64,000 nucleotides of DNA from Dicyema japonicum (taxonomy: Eukaryota > Dicyemida > Rhombozoa > Dicyemidae): contig RDEW01000047.1 of NCBI GenBank assembly GCA_011109175.1, positions 20,324-84,323 on the forward strand. The letters are read 5' to 3'. Each line of letters starts with the position of its first letter. Position 1 is the first letter of the stretch. Below are positions 31,621-43,362 of this stretch, one piece after another. The translations under genes and the position numbers were made by a program. Below the pieces are notes generated by a model. That model was not told where the DNA came from, made no database searches, and worked only from the letters and a program-made list of their open reading frames with translations.

Positions 31621-32385
31621 AAAGTCTAGTTTTTTTTAATTCTTTGGCTATCTGTCGTTAGACTGAGAATTATCATATTGAAAGAAAATAGGTATAGTTG
31701 ACTAAAGAGGCAATTAATTTCGAGCTTCTCAAGTAAAGATCTATCAAAAATGCTATATTTATGATCAAGATTTTTATTTCTGCCATTCTAGAGCCTTAAG
31801 AGTTTCTATGACTTATGGATTATATACTTGTATGAGTATCAACACGTATTAGAAGGCCGAGAGATCAAAACAAAAAAAATAAGCTGTCCTATCCGACAAT
31901 GTTATGCTCGTTCTACTCGCAGTAAAAACGTCCGGTTCTATCTCCTTCAACGCTCGAATTCCTGAGTGGTCTAGAGAATCGAATTTCTACACACTCTTGC
32001 TGGTTATTTAACCAAATTTCGCCCTAATCCTGAGAGGGAATAGCCACGCATTTAGTTTGGACGGCGTTCGTATAGTCCTTGAATTGATTGTTTAACGATT
32101 ATTAATAAAGCGACTTACAGTGCCAATTATCTCAGTGATCAATAAAATTGATTTTAATTTAAGGGTTCATTAAACAGCATTTATTTAGGGTTGNCCTAAT
32201 CCTGAGAGGGAATAGCCACGCATTTAGTTTGGACGGCGTTCGTATGGTCCTTGAATTGATTGTTTAACGATTATTAATAAAGCGACTTACAGTGCCAATT
32301 ATCTCAGTGATCAATAAAATTAATTTTAATTCAAGGGTTCATTAAACAGCATTTATCTAGGGTTGTAGAGATGCGCTCTTGAAGT
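31621..32385. repeat. unassigned sequence with N-centred doublet
   Basis: From about 32032 the stretch CCTAATCCTGAGAGGGAATA to GGGTTG is present before and, nearly unchanged, after the N at 32194. No gene was recognised between the SINE and this doublet. Confidence 0.55.
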
Positions 32386-32389
32386 CATC

Positions 32390-32690
32390 CAGTCTCACGT
32401 GGTTCCTGGTGACGCTTGGATCATTGAGCCGATCAGACGGAATAGATCGTCCGCTTGTGATCAGAAGATTCCTGACATCTCAACAGCAAATGATATTCCA
32501 GAATACTTCGGTACTTATTTTTCTTCTGATTCACGGCTTGCTTAAAAGCATGACCTTGATCCGAGAGTGAAGCGACCGAATTTTTAGGAGAGTACGTATC
32601 AACACACTTGCATCCCAAACCAGGTTCCGACCTTTAGCAAAAGGGAATGTTTTCATCCAGTCAGGGCCCCGGGTGAGACCGGTCGGCTCC
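32390..32690 (-). mobile_element. LINE C-terminal relic (R.DG..PW..G..L.WD type)
   Basis: The minus strand reads GPDWMKTFPFAKGRNLVWDA, followed in the next frame by SLSDQGHAFKQAVNQKKNKY and a RSILEYHLLLRCQESSDHK segment. This reproduces the region downstream of the RT in a widespread LINE group: P(D/N)G...PW..G..L.WD.T, then A...KxxKYxxL. One frameshift separates the halves. Confidence 0.55.
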
Positions 32691-34620
32691 AAATCAATTT
32701 ATTCTATCCGTCTGATATTTTTTCTACATGACCTAGAAGGACTCAACATTAATATTCTTTTTGTCAGCAATTCCATATTTAGAGGTAAGAAATCCTGATT
32801 GTCGCCAAGTGCCATTTATTAGTTTCAATAACTCGCAGAATTCTTGTTTGACCTTCGCAAACAAACAGCCGAATTATTTTCCAAATTTTTAAGAAAATGA
32901 AAGAGAATTAGTCCACTTGTGAACGTAACCGGTAAGTCTTCTCACAAAAGTCTTCCTTTTTAAATATAATCTTTCCTAATTTTCAAGATTCAGATGCTAA
33001 ATCAGAATAAGCAGTTAACGTATTTTTTGGTTCGGTATTATAAAGTTTCCCGACTATTAGCGAAACTTGTTCGATCAATAGCGTCACTTCTACTCATTAA
33101 CATTGAGATAAGAGTAAATATATTTTTGGATAAAAGAACATCTTAAAACTCATACTAAGGTCGAATTTTCAGTATCATAAAGACCAAGACGAAAAAGATC
33201 TGCATCAGAATCTTCTATCTATATTCCAGTAGGGGCAGAACCGGAAATTGCATCAATGACCAATTTTTTTGGAATTCTTAAAAAATATTTGTTATGAAGA
33301 GGGCATTGAACACCCGATATCTTCGATAATGGCTGTATTCACCATTAGACTGACAATCTCCATGTCCATTACCCTATGTCATGGACGATCCGGTTCTGCA
33401 GTGAGATGTTCACTAATGACGGCTCCATGTCATTTCTCAATCTAACTGAGAACTTATTTAGCACATAGAAAAATTATGTATCCAGGGGAGTTGCTGAAAA
33501 TGGGAAAATTAAAAAAGTTTGTTTTTAGCTAAAAAAATTGTTTTTTTTCGCTTAAATAATTTAGTAATGCTATTGGTCGGGAAACCCTATAAGATCCTGC
33601 TTCCAAAAAACAGTGGATGAACCAGAAGCGATGATAATGCCCAGGCACTATAAAAACCATCTCCGTTGGGATGTTTTCTGAGTCGCCCAACAATCGCATT
33701 TCCGATTTCGTCGACCACTACCCAACGGCTCCGATGGTTTCGAAGGCGATTGGGCCGAAGTTAAAACGATCTACGGTTGACAAATATGTCTTTAGTTTCC
33801 TCCATTCAGCATACTCTATATTAGTCATATTACTACTATATTAGTCAGAACTATCAGCAGAATATGCAAAGCAGTGAGGATACATACTTCGAATCCAACA
33901 CGAGAAATCTTCCAAGTTCAGCAAAGAGACATCACCAATTCTAGTAAAGATTTAAATAAGATGTTAGACTCTACTTTCTAAAAGAACCAAATTCTACAAT
34001 TATCGAGCAGCCTAACATACAACCACAATTTTTATCAAAAGTCTACTAAATAGAAGAATCAATTACAAAGAAATCAATCGCATACAAAAAACCCAACATA
34101 TTCGGCCACGGAAACAATATTTCGACTCAAAACATCCACAACAGTAGAGCGGAATTCAATAGAAAATTCTATAAATAAACAAATGAAGTACTCTTATTTG
34201 TAATATACTCCAAATTCTTATCATCCTAAAAAAGTCAAATCATTCATTACAGCAGAAAAGTTCCATAAAGAGTGGACTAACTCCTCCACATCCCGTTGAT
34301 TGATTCCTTTCACAACTTTCCAAAATGGATAAAGAAGGTCCAGTCTGTCAATCCTCTGAAATGGACAAACAAGCCAACCTTAAGAATAAACGTGATCGGA
34401 TTTAAATACATGTCGATCACCTTCTCCCTGGAGGATGTACTACTACTGCTAATAAATTTATCCCTTAAATGTATCAAAAAACAAAAGATAAGGTCGCACA
34501 GATCTTTGGAGACATCTATTCATGTGTTACAACAGAATACCGTCGAAGGAGCATAGAAATAACGCAATGTCCCAGAGAACATAGTTTTTCTGGAACAACT
34601 TCCACCCACGAATTTGACTA
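32691..34620. other. 1.9 kb, no gene recognised
   Basis: It contains a degenerate SINE family A piece near 33380-33445 (inverted: GGTTCTGCAGTGAGATG, CTAATGACGGCTCCATGTC). Short open frames around 33600-33780 and 34296-34556 have no recognisable family and no microintron partners I could fit. Confidence 0.35.
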
Positions 34621-36909
34621 TTAAATAAAACAATCCCCAAACCCATCCTTGTTAGTTTTATGAACCAAAAATTCTATCCTGTGATTAACTAGATAAACAA
34701 AGTAGTTCCCAAGCCGAGATCTGAAAAATATGGGCTCCTTCCAAAAAGTGAACAAAGTCTCATTGAGAATCCACATCAAGAGATATTTCCTCAAACCAAC
34801 AACAGTTTGAGTTTCTTCACAATTCTGTTCAAAATTTAAAAATTCCTTATAAGATTCAGGAATAAAGCTTTTAAGTTTCTCAATCAGTGGCTTCGATTCA
34901 TTTCCATTAGCGGGTGACTTTTCAAAATATATGGTGGCATCTCCCGTAACAACATGAAAAAGCACCTCCCTCCCTAGTATATAGCGAAAGTCGGATAAAT
35001 TATTAAACTTTTTAACAACATTCGTGATAGTTTCGACAAATTCTAACAAATTATTACAAATATTAACTATAGAAGGTAGAATCGTCGATTTCAAGCAAAT
35101 ATACGAACAATCTGGCAGTAAAACAACAAATTGTCGTTATTTGGATCAAATCCATTGGAGATGAAAATTCTATTCGAATTAGAACGTCAAGTAAATCAGA
35201 AAATTCCACTGCAGAAGAAAATTTTGATTTTCCAGCATCTAATATTTTCGAGAATGAAAAATTCAGAGCTTTAATAAAATTGATTCTAGAATAAATTAAA
35301 TTCATAAAAATAATAAATTATATTTAAAAATAGTACCTAAAAACTGATGTTTGTGGCGGTAAGTCAAGAAATATGCAAATTTTGCCGAAAAAAGTACCAT
35401 TTTCTAAGGGTTGGCATGGTAGGTCGAGAAGCAGCTGTAGAAACTCGTTAAGGACATTTTCATGTCGATAAACCCATTTTTCAGCAAGATTAACAAAAAA
35501 GTTATAAATGTAGTAATCTTCCTTCAAAATCAAGAGTTCGTTGAAAACAAACGCCAGAATGTGTGCACAATGACCACTCTTTAATCGAAGTCCAAAAACC
35601 GTAGAAAACTCCAAAACCGATTCACCATACCTCCAAGAAAAAACTAAATGGCTTACTCGTGGTGCTTTCTGATTACGAAAGACAGGAATTTCATGAATCC
35701 CTCTGAATAGTCATCAAAATGGTTTAGTTTATATCTGAGGACATGTTCCAACGAGACTTCATCCTCCTCTATCTCCTCATCAGCGTCTTCTAGGAAAAAA
35801 AGATCAGTTAGAATTTCGGAGGTTAAGTTCTAAGTGGTTAATTAGGCATACAATAAAGTCATTGATGGCAGATTCAAGAAACGAGGATTGTGAGAAGGAT
35901 TCGATCAGTACTTGACAAGAGAAAAAGTCCAAACGTGCGAACAAACTAAGGATAAGTTCATCTAGAAGTAAGTCTAAGCAAAACGAATGTCAATGTCCTG
36001 GATTTTGTAGAAATTCCGCACCAATTTCTCAAGGAAAAGGGTCGATACTTTGAATATGACAACAAAATACAGTCTTTGAGCAAATATTTCACCAGGCTTT
36101 GATCCAATATCAAGGTTTCACTGGCTATGAGGTAGCTCAGAATCAGACAATCTCGGGGACTGTATACCACGTTGTTCTATGCGGGAAACATGCATAGAAT
36201 ACCTCCAGGAAACTCTTCAGGACTATCATGGAGTCGTTTTTGTGGGACTCGCAAATATATTTGATAAGGAGAAATATAAAGTTCATACTGTCCTCCAGAT
36301 CGTAGAGGCTGAGGGGGTTGGAATCAACGGAAAGGAGACTGCTAGCCTTTTCGAGAAGAATCTCGAAAAATTCCCTCACGTATTCATCTTCCACAGCGGA
36401 GATTATGAGAAATTCGAGGAGGAATAAGATATCTTTGTTGTAGTTGTCTATTATATAATTTATAAAATAAAAATTTTCATAATTCCTAAAATAAATTTTA
36501 AAACTAACATTTCACAGGAGATCAGAATTTCAAAAATTTCTACCAAAATTGAATGATTCGGTACTTTCCTGACAAAATCGGTGATGTTTGCGTAGTCGCA
36601 GTGAACAATTACGTTAAAAATTGTCTAAGTTAAGTAATATTGCAAAATACAGTGAAGACTGATTCGTAGTGCTGCTGAGTTTCAAGGACTGCCATAAAAT
36701 CAGCAAAAAGTGACGTCATTGAATTGTCTGAGATGTTATATGTGGCTTTAACTTTTGCGAGACTTTCTAATATAACTTGATAAAAGGTTTCCAAAGCTGA
36801 CAAGAAAAGAGTCGACTGAACATGGAAATTCAAATCCGCCTTTATTAAAGATTTCTTCTTCCTCGTCTTCACTGTTTAGGTATATCGTTTCATTACTCAA
36901 CGAAAACAT
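34621..36909 (-). CDS. unrecognised 672-residue all-helical (HEAT/ARM-like) protein
   Basis: Eleven exons on the minus strand: 36909-36822, 36796-36651, 36624-36509, 36485-36203, 36176-36071, 36047-35985, 35961-35852, 35829-35657, 35630-35337, 35285-35068, 35042-34621. Introns are 25, 26, 23, 26, 23, 23, 22, 26, 51 and 25 nt, all GT-AG. They join into 673 codons without a stop until TAA. Every junction phase fits, strong evidence of a functional gene. The protein opens MFSLSNETIYLNSEDEEEEI (acidic), then consists of amphipathic helices rich in Leu, Phe and Ile. A second acidic loop near residue 370 (EDADEEIEEDE) sits between helices. There is no signal peptide, membrane span or catalytic motif. 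The overall look is that of a HEAT/ARM-repeat scaffold such as a transport receptor, cohesin or condensin regulatory subunit. I see only a loose resemblance to STAG/SA around the acidic loop and do not assign it. Confidence 0.85.
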
Positions 36910-37452
36910 GATCACGTAAATTTCAATTTTTTTTTATTTTACATTAATTTTAAAATTATTTATTTTTATTTTATTAAATATTTAAAATTACAGGTATTTT
37001 TCAATAATGAAAATTTTACCAGTAGTGAACATAATCTTATACTTATCACGTTTAAAAAAAAATGTCCACTGAAAAGATAATATTATTCACGACTGCAAAA
37101 AATGTCGACAGGAGAAAGTTTACTGTCTTCGTCGACCATCACTTATATGGTTTTGAACTGAATATCTTCAAGTTACGCCTTACAATTTTTCGACAAGTAG
37201 TCCTGAAGGACATGAGAAAATAAATACCATCACTTATATGGTTTTGAACTGAATATCTTCAAGTTACGCCATACAATTTTTCGACAAGTAGTCCTGAAGG
37301 ACATGAGAAAATAAATTAAAAGAAAATCCTCGAGAAAAGAGAAGAGCAAGTGGATAGACTTACAGGCACCTTATCTAATCAGAGTTTTCCAGACTTCCCG
37401 ACGTTTTTCCAATCCCCATTAGACTTTTTCTGGTTTCCGGCAGTTTCATCCC
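36910..37452. repeat. AT-rich flank with a 91-bp doublet
   Basis: CATCACTTATATGGTTTTGA to GAGAAAATAAAT at about 37137-37226 is repeated at about 37228-37315 with one or two changes. Unlike the N-centred doublets there is no N between the copies. No genes were recognised. Confidence 0.6.
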
Positions 37453-37680
37453 TCACAAGATGTCTAAAGGTCCAATTCTCTCATCTAACAGACCCAAGAA
37501 AGACGCTTTGATAATCTCTTTCTCACCAGCGGAAAAATGCAAAACGATCAAAACCCAAAAATGTTCATATTCCTGTGTCCCCTGCAAAATTTTCGACATC
37601 GTACTCTCCAGGGTCATACAGGCCAATTTCCCTTCTGTGCTCCTAAAAACCTCAAAATTGTGCTGATTTTTTGAAATTAC
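37453..37680 (-). pseudogene. possible GRIP-domain C-terminal exon (orphan)
   Basis: The minus strand ends with TLESTMSKILQGTQEYEHFW, VLIVLHFSAGEKEIIKASFL and a short tail to TGA at 37453. The spacing of aromatic, Leu and the F-S-x-x-E block resembles the GRIP domain, the Golgi-targeting C-terminus of golgins. Upstream the frame runs straight into a SINE family A copy (37745-38035), and I find no coiled-coil exon beyond it, so this is probably a severed gene end. The family call is tentative. Confidence 0.3.
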
Positions 37681-37744
37681 AAGCATTCTGATTGAGATGA
37701 ATCTCACTATTTTCTGATATACCGAAACAATTTCCGGAAATAGG

Positions 37745-38035
37745 CCTGATGGCCTAGTTCGAATCTCGTTGCAGTAAATTTCGGCTGAAGGTTCCACGCA
37801 TCTACGATGCTTCGGCTTGACGAGTGATGCCGCCAATAGTGAACATCTCACTACGGAACCGGATCGTCCAACATAAGAAAAGGAAAAAGGAGACACATCC
37901 AACATAAAAAAAGGAAGTTAAGAGCATTCCTTGCTTCTCTCCCGTCGATTAGTTATGATTACTGTTTTTTACTTAAAATGAAGTTTGTCCTCCTTGGGAA
38001 GGGCTATATCTAATATGGATCTTCGTAAAGAAGTT
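37745..38035 (+). repeat. SINE family A, diverged copy
   Basis: A decayed B-box region (AGTTCGAATCTCGTTGCAG), GGCTGAAGGTTCCACGCATC, the GACGAGTGATGCCGCCAATA core, GGAACCGGATCGTCCAACA, a partly doubled A-rich middle, GAGCATTCCTTGCTTCTCTC and TTTTTACTTAAAATGAAGTT are present. This is an older, more mutated copy. Confidence 0.75.
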
Positions 38036-38482
38036 AAGAGTCGATTAACGTCAAGACCGTAATCTAAGTGAAACGCATACTTAACAAGCATCCCGTCCAT
38101 TTATATCACCCCTCCAGGAAGAAATAGATCCTTTTTAAATTCCGGCCAGGCACTGGGAGTTTTTTGAGACAGATGAATCAAGTGAATCCTCTTTTGGATT
38201 GAAATGAAATAAAAACCTCGGTAATACCAAACTAACTACTAACGTGATCCTGACACGTTCCAACTGTGATCTCATCTTGGTCTAATGATCTCCATCGAGC
38301 TTACATAAGCACAAATAAAACGTAGAACCAGATGCTTATAGTTTAACGGGACTCTCCTCGGTTAGAGATTCAGAGACATTGGAAAAATATCCTCTCCAGA
38401 AGTTTACTTTCCGAAACTTTGAATACCATTTTCCAGATAACTTTGATTTTCATGACACTTGTCCAGGAAATAAATAACCCAG
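38036..38482. other. SINE B fragment and unassigned sequence
   Basis: At about 38100-38200 an inverted SINE family B fragment is visible (CCGGCCAGGCACTGGGAG, then CAGATGAATCAAGTG). The remaining sequence is unassigned. Confidence 0.45.
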
Positions 38483-38848
38483 TCAGGTCATTTGTGAGAA
38501 ATTCATGGCTAAATTTATTGGATGTAGATAGAAACCAACCTGCATCTCTCTCAGAAAGCTATTATCTTCGACTAGAGAGAATTTTTTCTTGAAAACTATA
38601 TTCCCCTCTGTTATCAGATTTGGTTTCACTGAGTCTTTACGGTCTTCCAGGCCAGAATTAAGCCATTGGTTACTATAGGTCCAATGTGTCTCTTGAGCGA
38701 ACAACAGTAATCCAATCATATAGCTGTCAAGGATTTGCCCACACCAACTCCCGATGCACTTGTAAAGAAAAGTGCTTGAATTACGAGGGTCCAAATTCGC
38801 GGAAAGCCTCCTAATAAACTGCGTGAACTGTGGCGAGTAGCCATTCAA
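38483..38848 (-). CDS. unrecognised 121-codon open frame
   Basis: An open frame on the minus strand (YSPQFTQFIRRLSANLDPRN, then CIGSWCGQILDSYMIGLLLF and GNIVFKKKFSLVEDNSFLRE) has balanced composition. I could not name a family or attach further exons. Mobile-element debris is as likely as a real exon. Confidence 0.25.
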   Translation of the reverse strand: MNGYSPQFTQFIRRLSANLDPRNSSTFLYKCIGSWCGQILDSYMIGLLLFAQETHWTYSNQWLNSGLEDRKDSVKPNLITEGNIVFKKKFSLVEDNSFLREMQVGFYLHPINLAMNFSQMT

Positions 38849-38928
38849 AATGCCCCCTGTATCAAAAGGCTATCGAGAAGGTACTACATGTGATGAGGCA
38901 GGGGCCCTCTTCTATTCCGGCTCCACTA

Positions 38929-39283
38929 TCCCTAACACGCTTGAAAATTTATGTATAGGTTGAATTTTCTGATAGAAGAAGAAGGTCAGTCGTAATGTCA
39001 AGACTTAAAAATAATTGTTCTTTTTATTTTAAATAAATTCTTTATTAAATCTAGCAATTTGTTTAATTGTTAAAAAAATTTTTTGTTTTAATCTAGCAAT
39101 TGATATCNCCTAACACGCTTGAAAATTTATGTATAGGTTGAATTTTCTGATAGAAGAAGGTCAGTCGTAATGTCAAGACTTAAAAATAATTGTTCTTTTT
39201 ATTTTAAATAAATTCTTTATTAAATCTAGCAATTTGTTTAATTGTTAAAAAAAATTTTTGTTTTAATCTAGCAATTGATATTT
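38929..39283. repeat. N-centred doublet (about 178 bp)
   Basis: CCTAACACGCTTGAAAATTT to ATTGATAT stands before the N at 39108 and again after it. The second copy has one AGA unit fewer. Confidence 0.7.
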
Positions 39284-39326
39284 GGTTACCATGGAAACAC
39301 ATAAAAAACAACCTGCCCATAGGCAT

Positions 39327-39845
39327 TTATCTGGTGCAACTTGAGAGGGCTAAAGCTCTTTGCTGAAAAATCTTGCGCACTCCGAATAAGCAGTTTGAAA
39401 AAGCACCTGAAACAAGAATACACACTGGGAGTAAACAATTCACAAAGTCTGCGCTACTTGGGGGTTGACTATGGACACGCAGGAGATTACATGGACGACA
39501 TAAAGGGGAGGAGAAATAGAGCCTTTCAGTCGCTCCTATGTACACGAAAGTTACACGTTAGCCGTGACACTTTCCTGTTTATCTTCAAGGGAGTTATTCT
39601 CCCTAGCCTACTTTATGGGTGCGAGGTGTGGTTCTTCTCTCCGAAGAGGGACAAGATCTTATCCCTCTTAGAGAAGACTAGAAGAGGTGCAATTAAGCTC
39701 TCCTTAAACAAGAAACTGAAAGACTGTCTAAACGAAGACGATAACAAGCTCGTGGAACCGATTAGCAAGATTGTGGAGGATCGGATCAATAGTTTCAGGA
39801 GGAGATCAAAAATCCAAGACACATATATAAAGCTAGGGGAATAAA
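39327..39845 (+). mobile_element. LINE RT C-terminal region, single frame
   Basis: A 167-codon frame (39341-39844) contains SLRYLGVDYGHAGDYMDDIK, the RT palm/thumb transition (YLGV block), FLFIFKGVILPSLLYGCEVW (the ...P.LLYG.E.W motif) and LLEKTRRGAIKLSLNKK. It ends with a clean TAA. A related but more decayed piece is at 42725-43129 (LLLYGLEGWYY, LLEKSRRAGIKISLHKS), so both belong to one LINE family. It is truncated at the 5' side. Confidence 0.8.
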
Positions 39846-40072
39846 GATTAAAAAGCTGGGAGAAAGGTTCCGAAAAAAATTAATAATCAAAAAAAGGAGG
39901 AAGGGTCCAGGTGTGGAGTCCAAGCCTTATGGTAGGACTCTGATGTAATATTCTCCAGAAATATCCTTAACTCTTTTGTCAGTAAGTCGTTGTTGTTGTT
40001 GGCATTTATCTAGCCACCCCTGTGACATATTGTCAAATCTAATGTCGAAGGAACAAAAAAATATCTAGCACC
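39846..40072. other. LINE 3' flank
   Basis: Probable 3' UTR of the LINE above (AAGCTGGGAGAAAGGTTCC, AAAAAGGAGGAAGGGTCC). It contains a small GTTGTTGTTGTTGG repeat. Confidence 0.3.
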
Positions 40073-40244
40073 AATGGCGCCACGTGAAGATCGTGCTCAT
40101 CTATTCGACAGAATTGAAATCCCAGATTACGACAGTTCTATGCAAAATACGGAATGGCTATTACTATTAATAGCTATGTCTGCGGAATCAAAAAAGTTTA
40201 TTAATTTAGAGATTCCATACATCTTAGAATACGTGCTGTAAGTT
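40073..40244 (+). CDS. possible first exon, unrecognised
   Basis: ATGGCGCCACGTGAAGATCG starts a 55-codon frame (MAPREDRAHLFDRIEIPDYD, then LLLLIAMSAESKKFINLEIP) that ends in CTG followed by GTAAG, a consensus donor. The ATG context (CCAATGG) and the donor suggest a genuine exon. The best acceptor (43 nt on) leads into LINE sequence, so the rest of the gene is gone or elsewhere. Confidence 0.25.
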
Positions 40245-40399
40245 GTTTTCATCCTCCCTGTTTCTCGCAACTTCCTACAGATCATCGAGATCCACTCCTG
40301 TTTTCAGCTTTCTTCCTCTTGAAGAAATAAGTTCTTTGTCGAGCGTCGACGGAAACGTTGTTCTTTGTCGATTTAGGAAATGTCCAAAAAGCTGTCATT

Positions 40400-40860
40400 T
40401 CCCCCAAGTCACTTTATTCCCATTCTGATCTTTTAGTGATTCTCTAGAGCTCGTCGTTGGTCATCCATTTTGACCAGTAGATGCCCAGGAGAAGTCGTAG
40501 TTGTTTTCTGTGGAAAAAGTTAAGGTTCTCCAGTTCTTTGGTGGTTAGGCTCCAGGTCCCCGCGTTATACAGTAGAATTGGTTCGATAAAGGAGTTGCAC
40601 AACCCAGTAGATGCCCAGGAGAAGTCGTAGTTGTTTTCTGTGGAAAAAGTTGAGGTTCTCCAGTTCTTTGGTGGTTAGGCTCCAGGTCCCCGCGTTATAC
40701 AGTAGAATTGGTCCGATAAAGGAGTTGCACAACCGAATTCTAAGGCGAGTGCCTATGTGCTTTCGCCGCATCCAGATCGCCCACAATTATTTGAAAAAAA
40801 GCAACCACCAGAACTTTCCTGTGAATAACGTCCTCCGAGTTTCCTTGGAGCCTTAAATCA
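40400..40860 (-). mobile_element. LINE relic related to family 1, partly doubled
   Basis: The minus strand has LCNSFIGPILLYNAGTWSLT, TKELENLNFFHRKQLRLLLG and IYW, matching the pillYn.gtW...e.L..FhR.qlR..lG block of LINE family 1. The stretch CCAGTAGATGCCCAGGAGAA to GTTGCACAACC occurs twice (about 40471-40603 and 40604-40735) with no N between. Confidence 0.7.
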
Positions 40861-40964
40861 GTGATTCTTAATAAGGGTGCAGGAATTTTAATTTTTTTAA
40901 TTATTATAAATATTTCATTAGGTTTTATTTATTTATTTTAAAACTCCAAAACCACCAAGAAAGT

Positions 40965-41260
40965 GGTTAATCGGTTGAAGTTATCTGCTATCTTGTCTCT
41001 TCCTCTTCTTTATTCCTATTAGAGTGGCATCATGTGATCCACCTGTCTACGTGACGCCCAGTGTCTGGCCGGCACGAATGAGGATCATTTGCTCTTTCCC
41101 ACTCCACTGGAATGGTTTCCACAACTGCATGTAATGGACGTCTTACTTTTTATGCTGATTACGGATGGACTCTATAGAAATAGAAACTGGATACACTTAA
41201 TTAGTTGTTTACTTTAACTTCTTTCTCGGTGTATCTGGGGTTAATAAATAAATTTAAAAA
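40965..41260 (+). repeat. SINE family B copy
   Basis: TTAATCGGTTGAAGTTATCT, TATTCCTATTAGAGTGGCAT, GTGATCCACCTGTCTACGTG, CCGGCACGAATGAGGATCAT, CCCACTCCACTGGAATGG and CTGGGGTTAATAAATAAATT are all present. The 3' end is followed by an A-rich tail. Confidence 0.82.
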
Positions 41261-41508
41261 AATTAAAAAAAGTGATCACAGCCTCCAACATCTCTCGAAT
41301 TCTCTTTGCATGCTTCACCAGTAAACCAACTGCATTCCTGAAGTGTCTTCTTTATTTCTGCAAAAAAATTCTATCGGAGTGCACTTTTTTAATGTGGTTT
41401 TATAAATAATTTATCACGTGCTATTCTAATTCTATTTTTTCTGTGTGTACTTTTTTACAAAATTATTACTGATATATAAATATTTTAAATATTATAAATA
41501 TTTTCTAA
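41261..41508. other. AT-rich spacer
   Basis: Nothing recognised between the SINE and the LINE that follows. Confidence 0.3.
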
Positions 41509-43200
41509 TTGTATTTAATATTTTATAGATGTGTGATAAAAAAAGTGAAAACAAATAATCTAAGAACTAAACTGAGGAAATGCGTAGACCCACAAAACCG
41601 CTTAGCCTTGTCTCACAAAATCAGCGAACTACAAAATCAGTTGTCGGAACAATTCAAAAGTTGGACTGAAAATAAGTGGAACTCTCAACTACGGAAGCTA
41701 AGCAAACATAATCCCTCTTTCTGGAAGGTATACCGAAGAGTGAGGGACCTAGAGTCAATCGAAAACAAGATTGTGCTCAAGAAACGGAAGTTCTCAAAGA
41801 TATGTTTAACGCATGCATAAAAATTGGTCATGTTTTACACGAATAGAAGAAAACTATTGTACGGATGGAGGCGAAGACAGGAAGATCGAAGAATGATCCT
41901 GCCAGCTATTGTCCGATTAGCCTGATTCAGTCAATTTCAAAAATTATGGAAAAATTGTTTTCTGGAGGCTTACAAATCAGCTGGAAAAGGAAGACTACTT
42001 CAGAAATGATCAATTTGGTTTTCGCCTAGGATAGTCATGCGGTGATTGCTTATTTCATCTCAACTCCGAGTTATGCAAAGCCAGAGAATCCAAATGTCTC
42101 CTGAATGTCATATGTCTCGACATATCAAAACATTTGACAGTGTTAACCACAGAGACATAATCGATCAGTTATCTCGGACGGGGAGCCTAAAGGAACTAGT
42201 GAATTGGGTGAAAGTAAACCTAAAAAAAGAAAATCCTATGTTAGATCCGGACGCTATTTTTCAAATATGATATTATTGAAGAAAGGAATCCCACAAGGAT
42301 CAATTTTGTGCCCTTTATTGTTTAATGCTCCAATGGCTGGTTTATCGTATCCGTCTACACCGAGTACGTGATCTCTGATATACGCAGACGACGTGCTACT
42401 GTCTGATGTGTCCAGATTGAGCATGATCTCAGAGAGGAGACTNCTGTCTCGACATATCAAAACATTTGACAATGTTAACCACAGAGCCATAATCGATCAG
42501 TTATCTCGGACGGGGAGTCTAAAGGAACTAGTGAATTGGGTGAAAGTAAACCTAAAAAAAGAAAATCCTATGTTAGATCCGGACGCTATTTTTCAAATAT
42601 GATATTATTGAAGAAAAGAATCCCACAAGGATCAATTTTGTGCCCTTTATTGTTTAATGCTCCAATGGCTGGTTTATCGTATCCGTCTACACCGAGTACG
42701 TGATATCTGATATACGCAGACGACGTGCTACTGTCTGATGTGTCGAGATTGAGCATGATCTCAGAGAGGAGACTCAATGTGTACACGGAAGAGATAAAAG
42801 ACCACCATGCGTTATTGTGTATGAGGAAATTGAGACTCGAAACGGATATGTTTTTATTTATTTTTTCACGTACGATCATTCTATTACTCCTTTATGGACT
42901 GGAAGGATGGTATTACACTGCATACAAAGAGCGTTTTAACTTGCTTCTTGAAAAATCGAGGAGAGCAGGAATCAAGATTTCTCTACACAAAAGTCTCGAC
43001 GAAAACCTAGATGAATGTGAAAAGTTGCTAGTAATGTTGATAAGAGATGCAGCAGAAAAAAGGATGGAAAACTACTTGAAAAGAAATTCCATCATTGACT
43101 CGTATGTTGCAGCGCAGAATAAACGCTAAGAGGGGTCTGAGAGCGCAGAGAAGAGTCCAAGCGTTTGCAGGACTTGCAACATGAGGCCAGATAACTCTTT
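41509..43200 (+). mobile_element. LINE with YADD reverse transcriptase, decayed
   Basis: The order along the plus strand is as follows. 41509-41820 is a basic, Leu-rich spacer (RLALSHKISELQNQL, HNPSFWKVYRRVRDLE). Near 41880-41940 comes PASYCPISLIQSISKIMEKL, the first RT block. Near 42115 is LDISKHFDSVNHRDIIDQLS (RT block A). Near 42280 are GIPQGSILCPLLFNA and, in another frame, IYADDVLLSDVSRLS (the YADD catalytic motif). 42725-43129 is the thumb region with LLLYGLEGWYY. The section from block A to YADD is present twice around the N at 42443. Several frameshifts mean it is inactive. Confidence 0.82.
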
Positions 43201-43362
43201 AAATTCTCCTTGCTAATAAAGTTGTTAAAGTTATGTGTAAAAATTTCAAATCATCTTAAGATTTTTCATCCAGATAAGCTTGATGCACATGTTAATTATT
43301 TTTTTAATCTGAAATATAATTATGAAAATGGAAAATCACTTCGTTTCCTAAAAACACTTAAA

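Noticed and set aside
35657-35961. Assignment of the helical protein to cohesin STAG/SA
   Set aside because: The acidic loop and helix lengths are suggestive, but no STAG-specific motif can be seen. It needs a profile search.
36179-36427. 82-codon plus-strand frame
   Set aside because: It mirrors a well-supported exon of the minus-strand 672-residue protein.
37460-37666. Plus-strand 68-codon ATG frame (MSKGPILSSNRPKKD)
   Set aside because: It overlaps the minus-strand GRIP-like frame, which has the better pattern. No domain or splice partner was found.
40073-40244. 14-3-3 protein N-terminus (M..RED...YD..M)
   Set aside because: Only a few residues fit and the helices that should follow are absent, so I left it unnamed.
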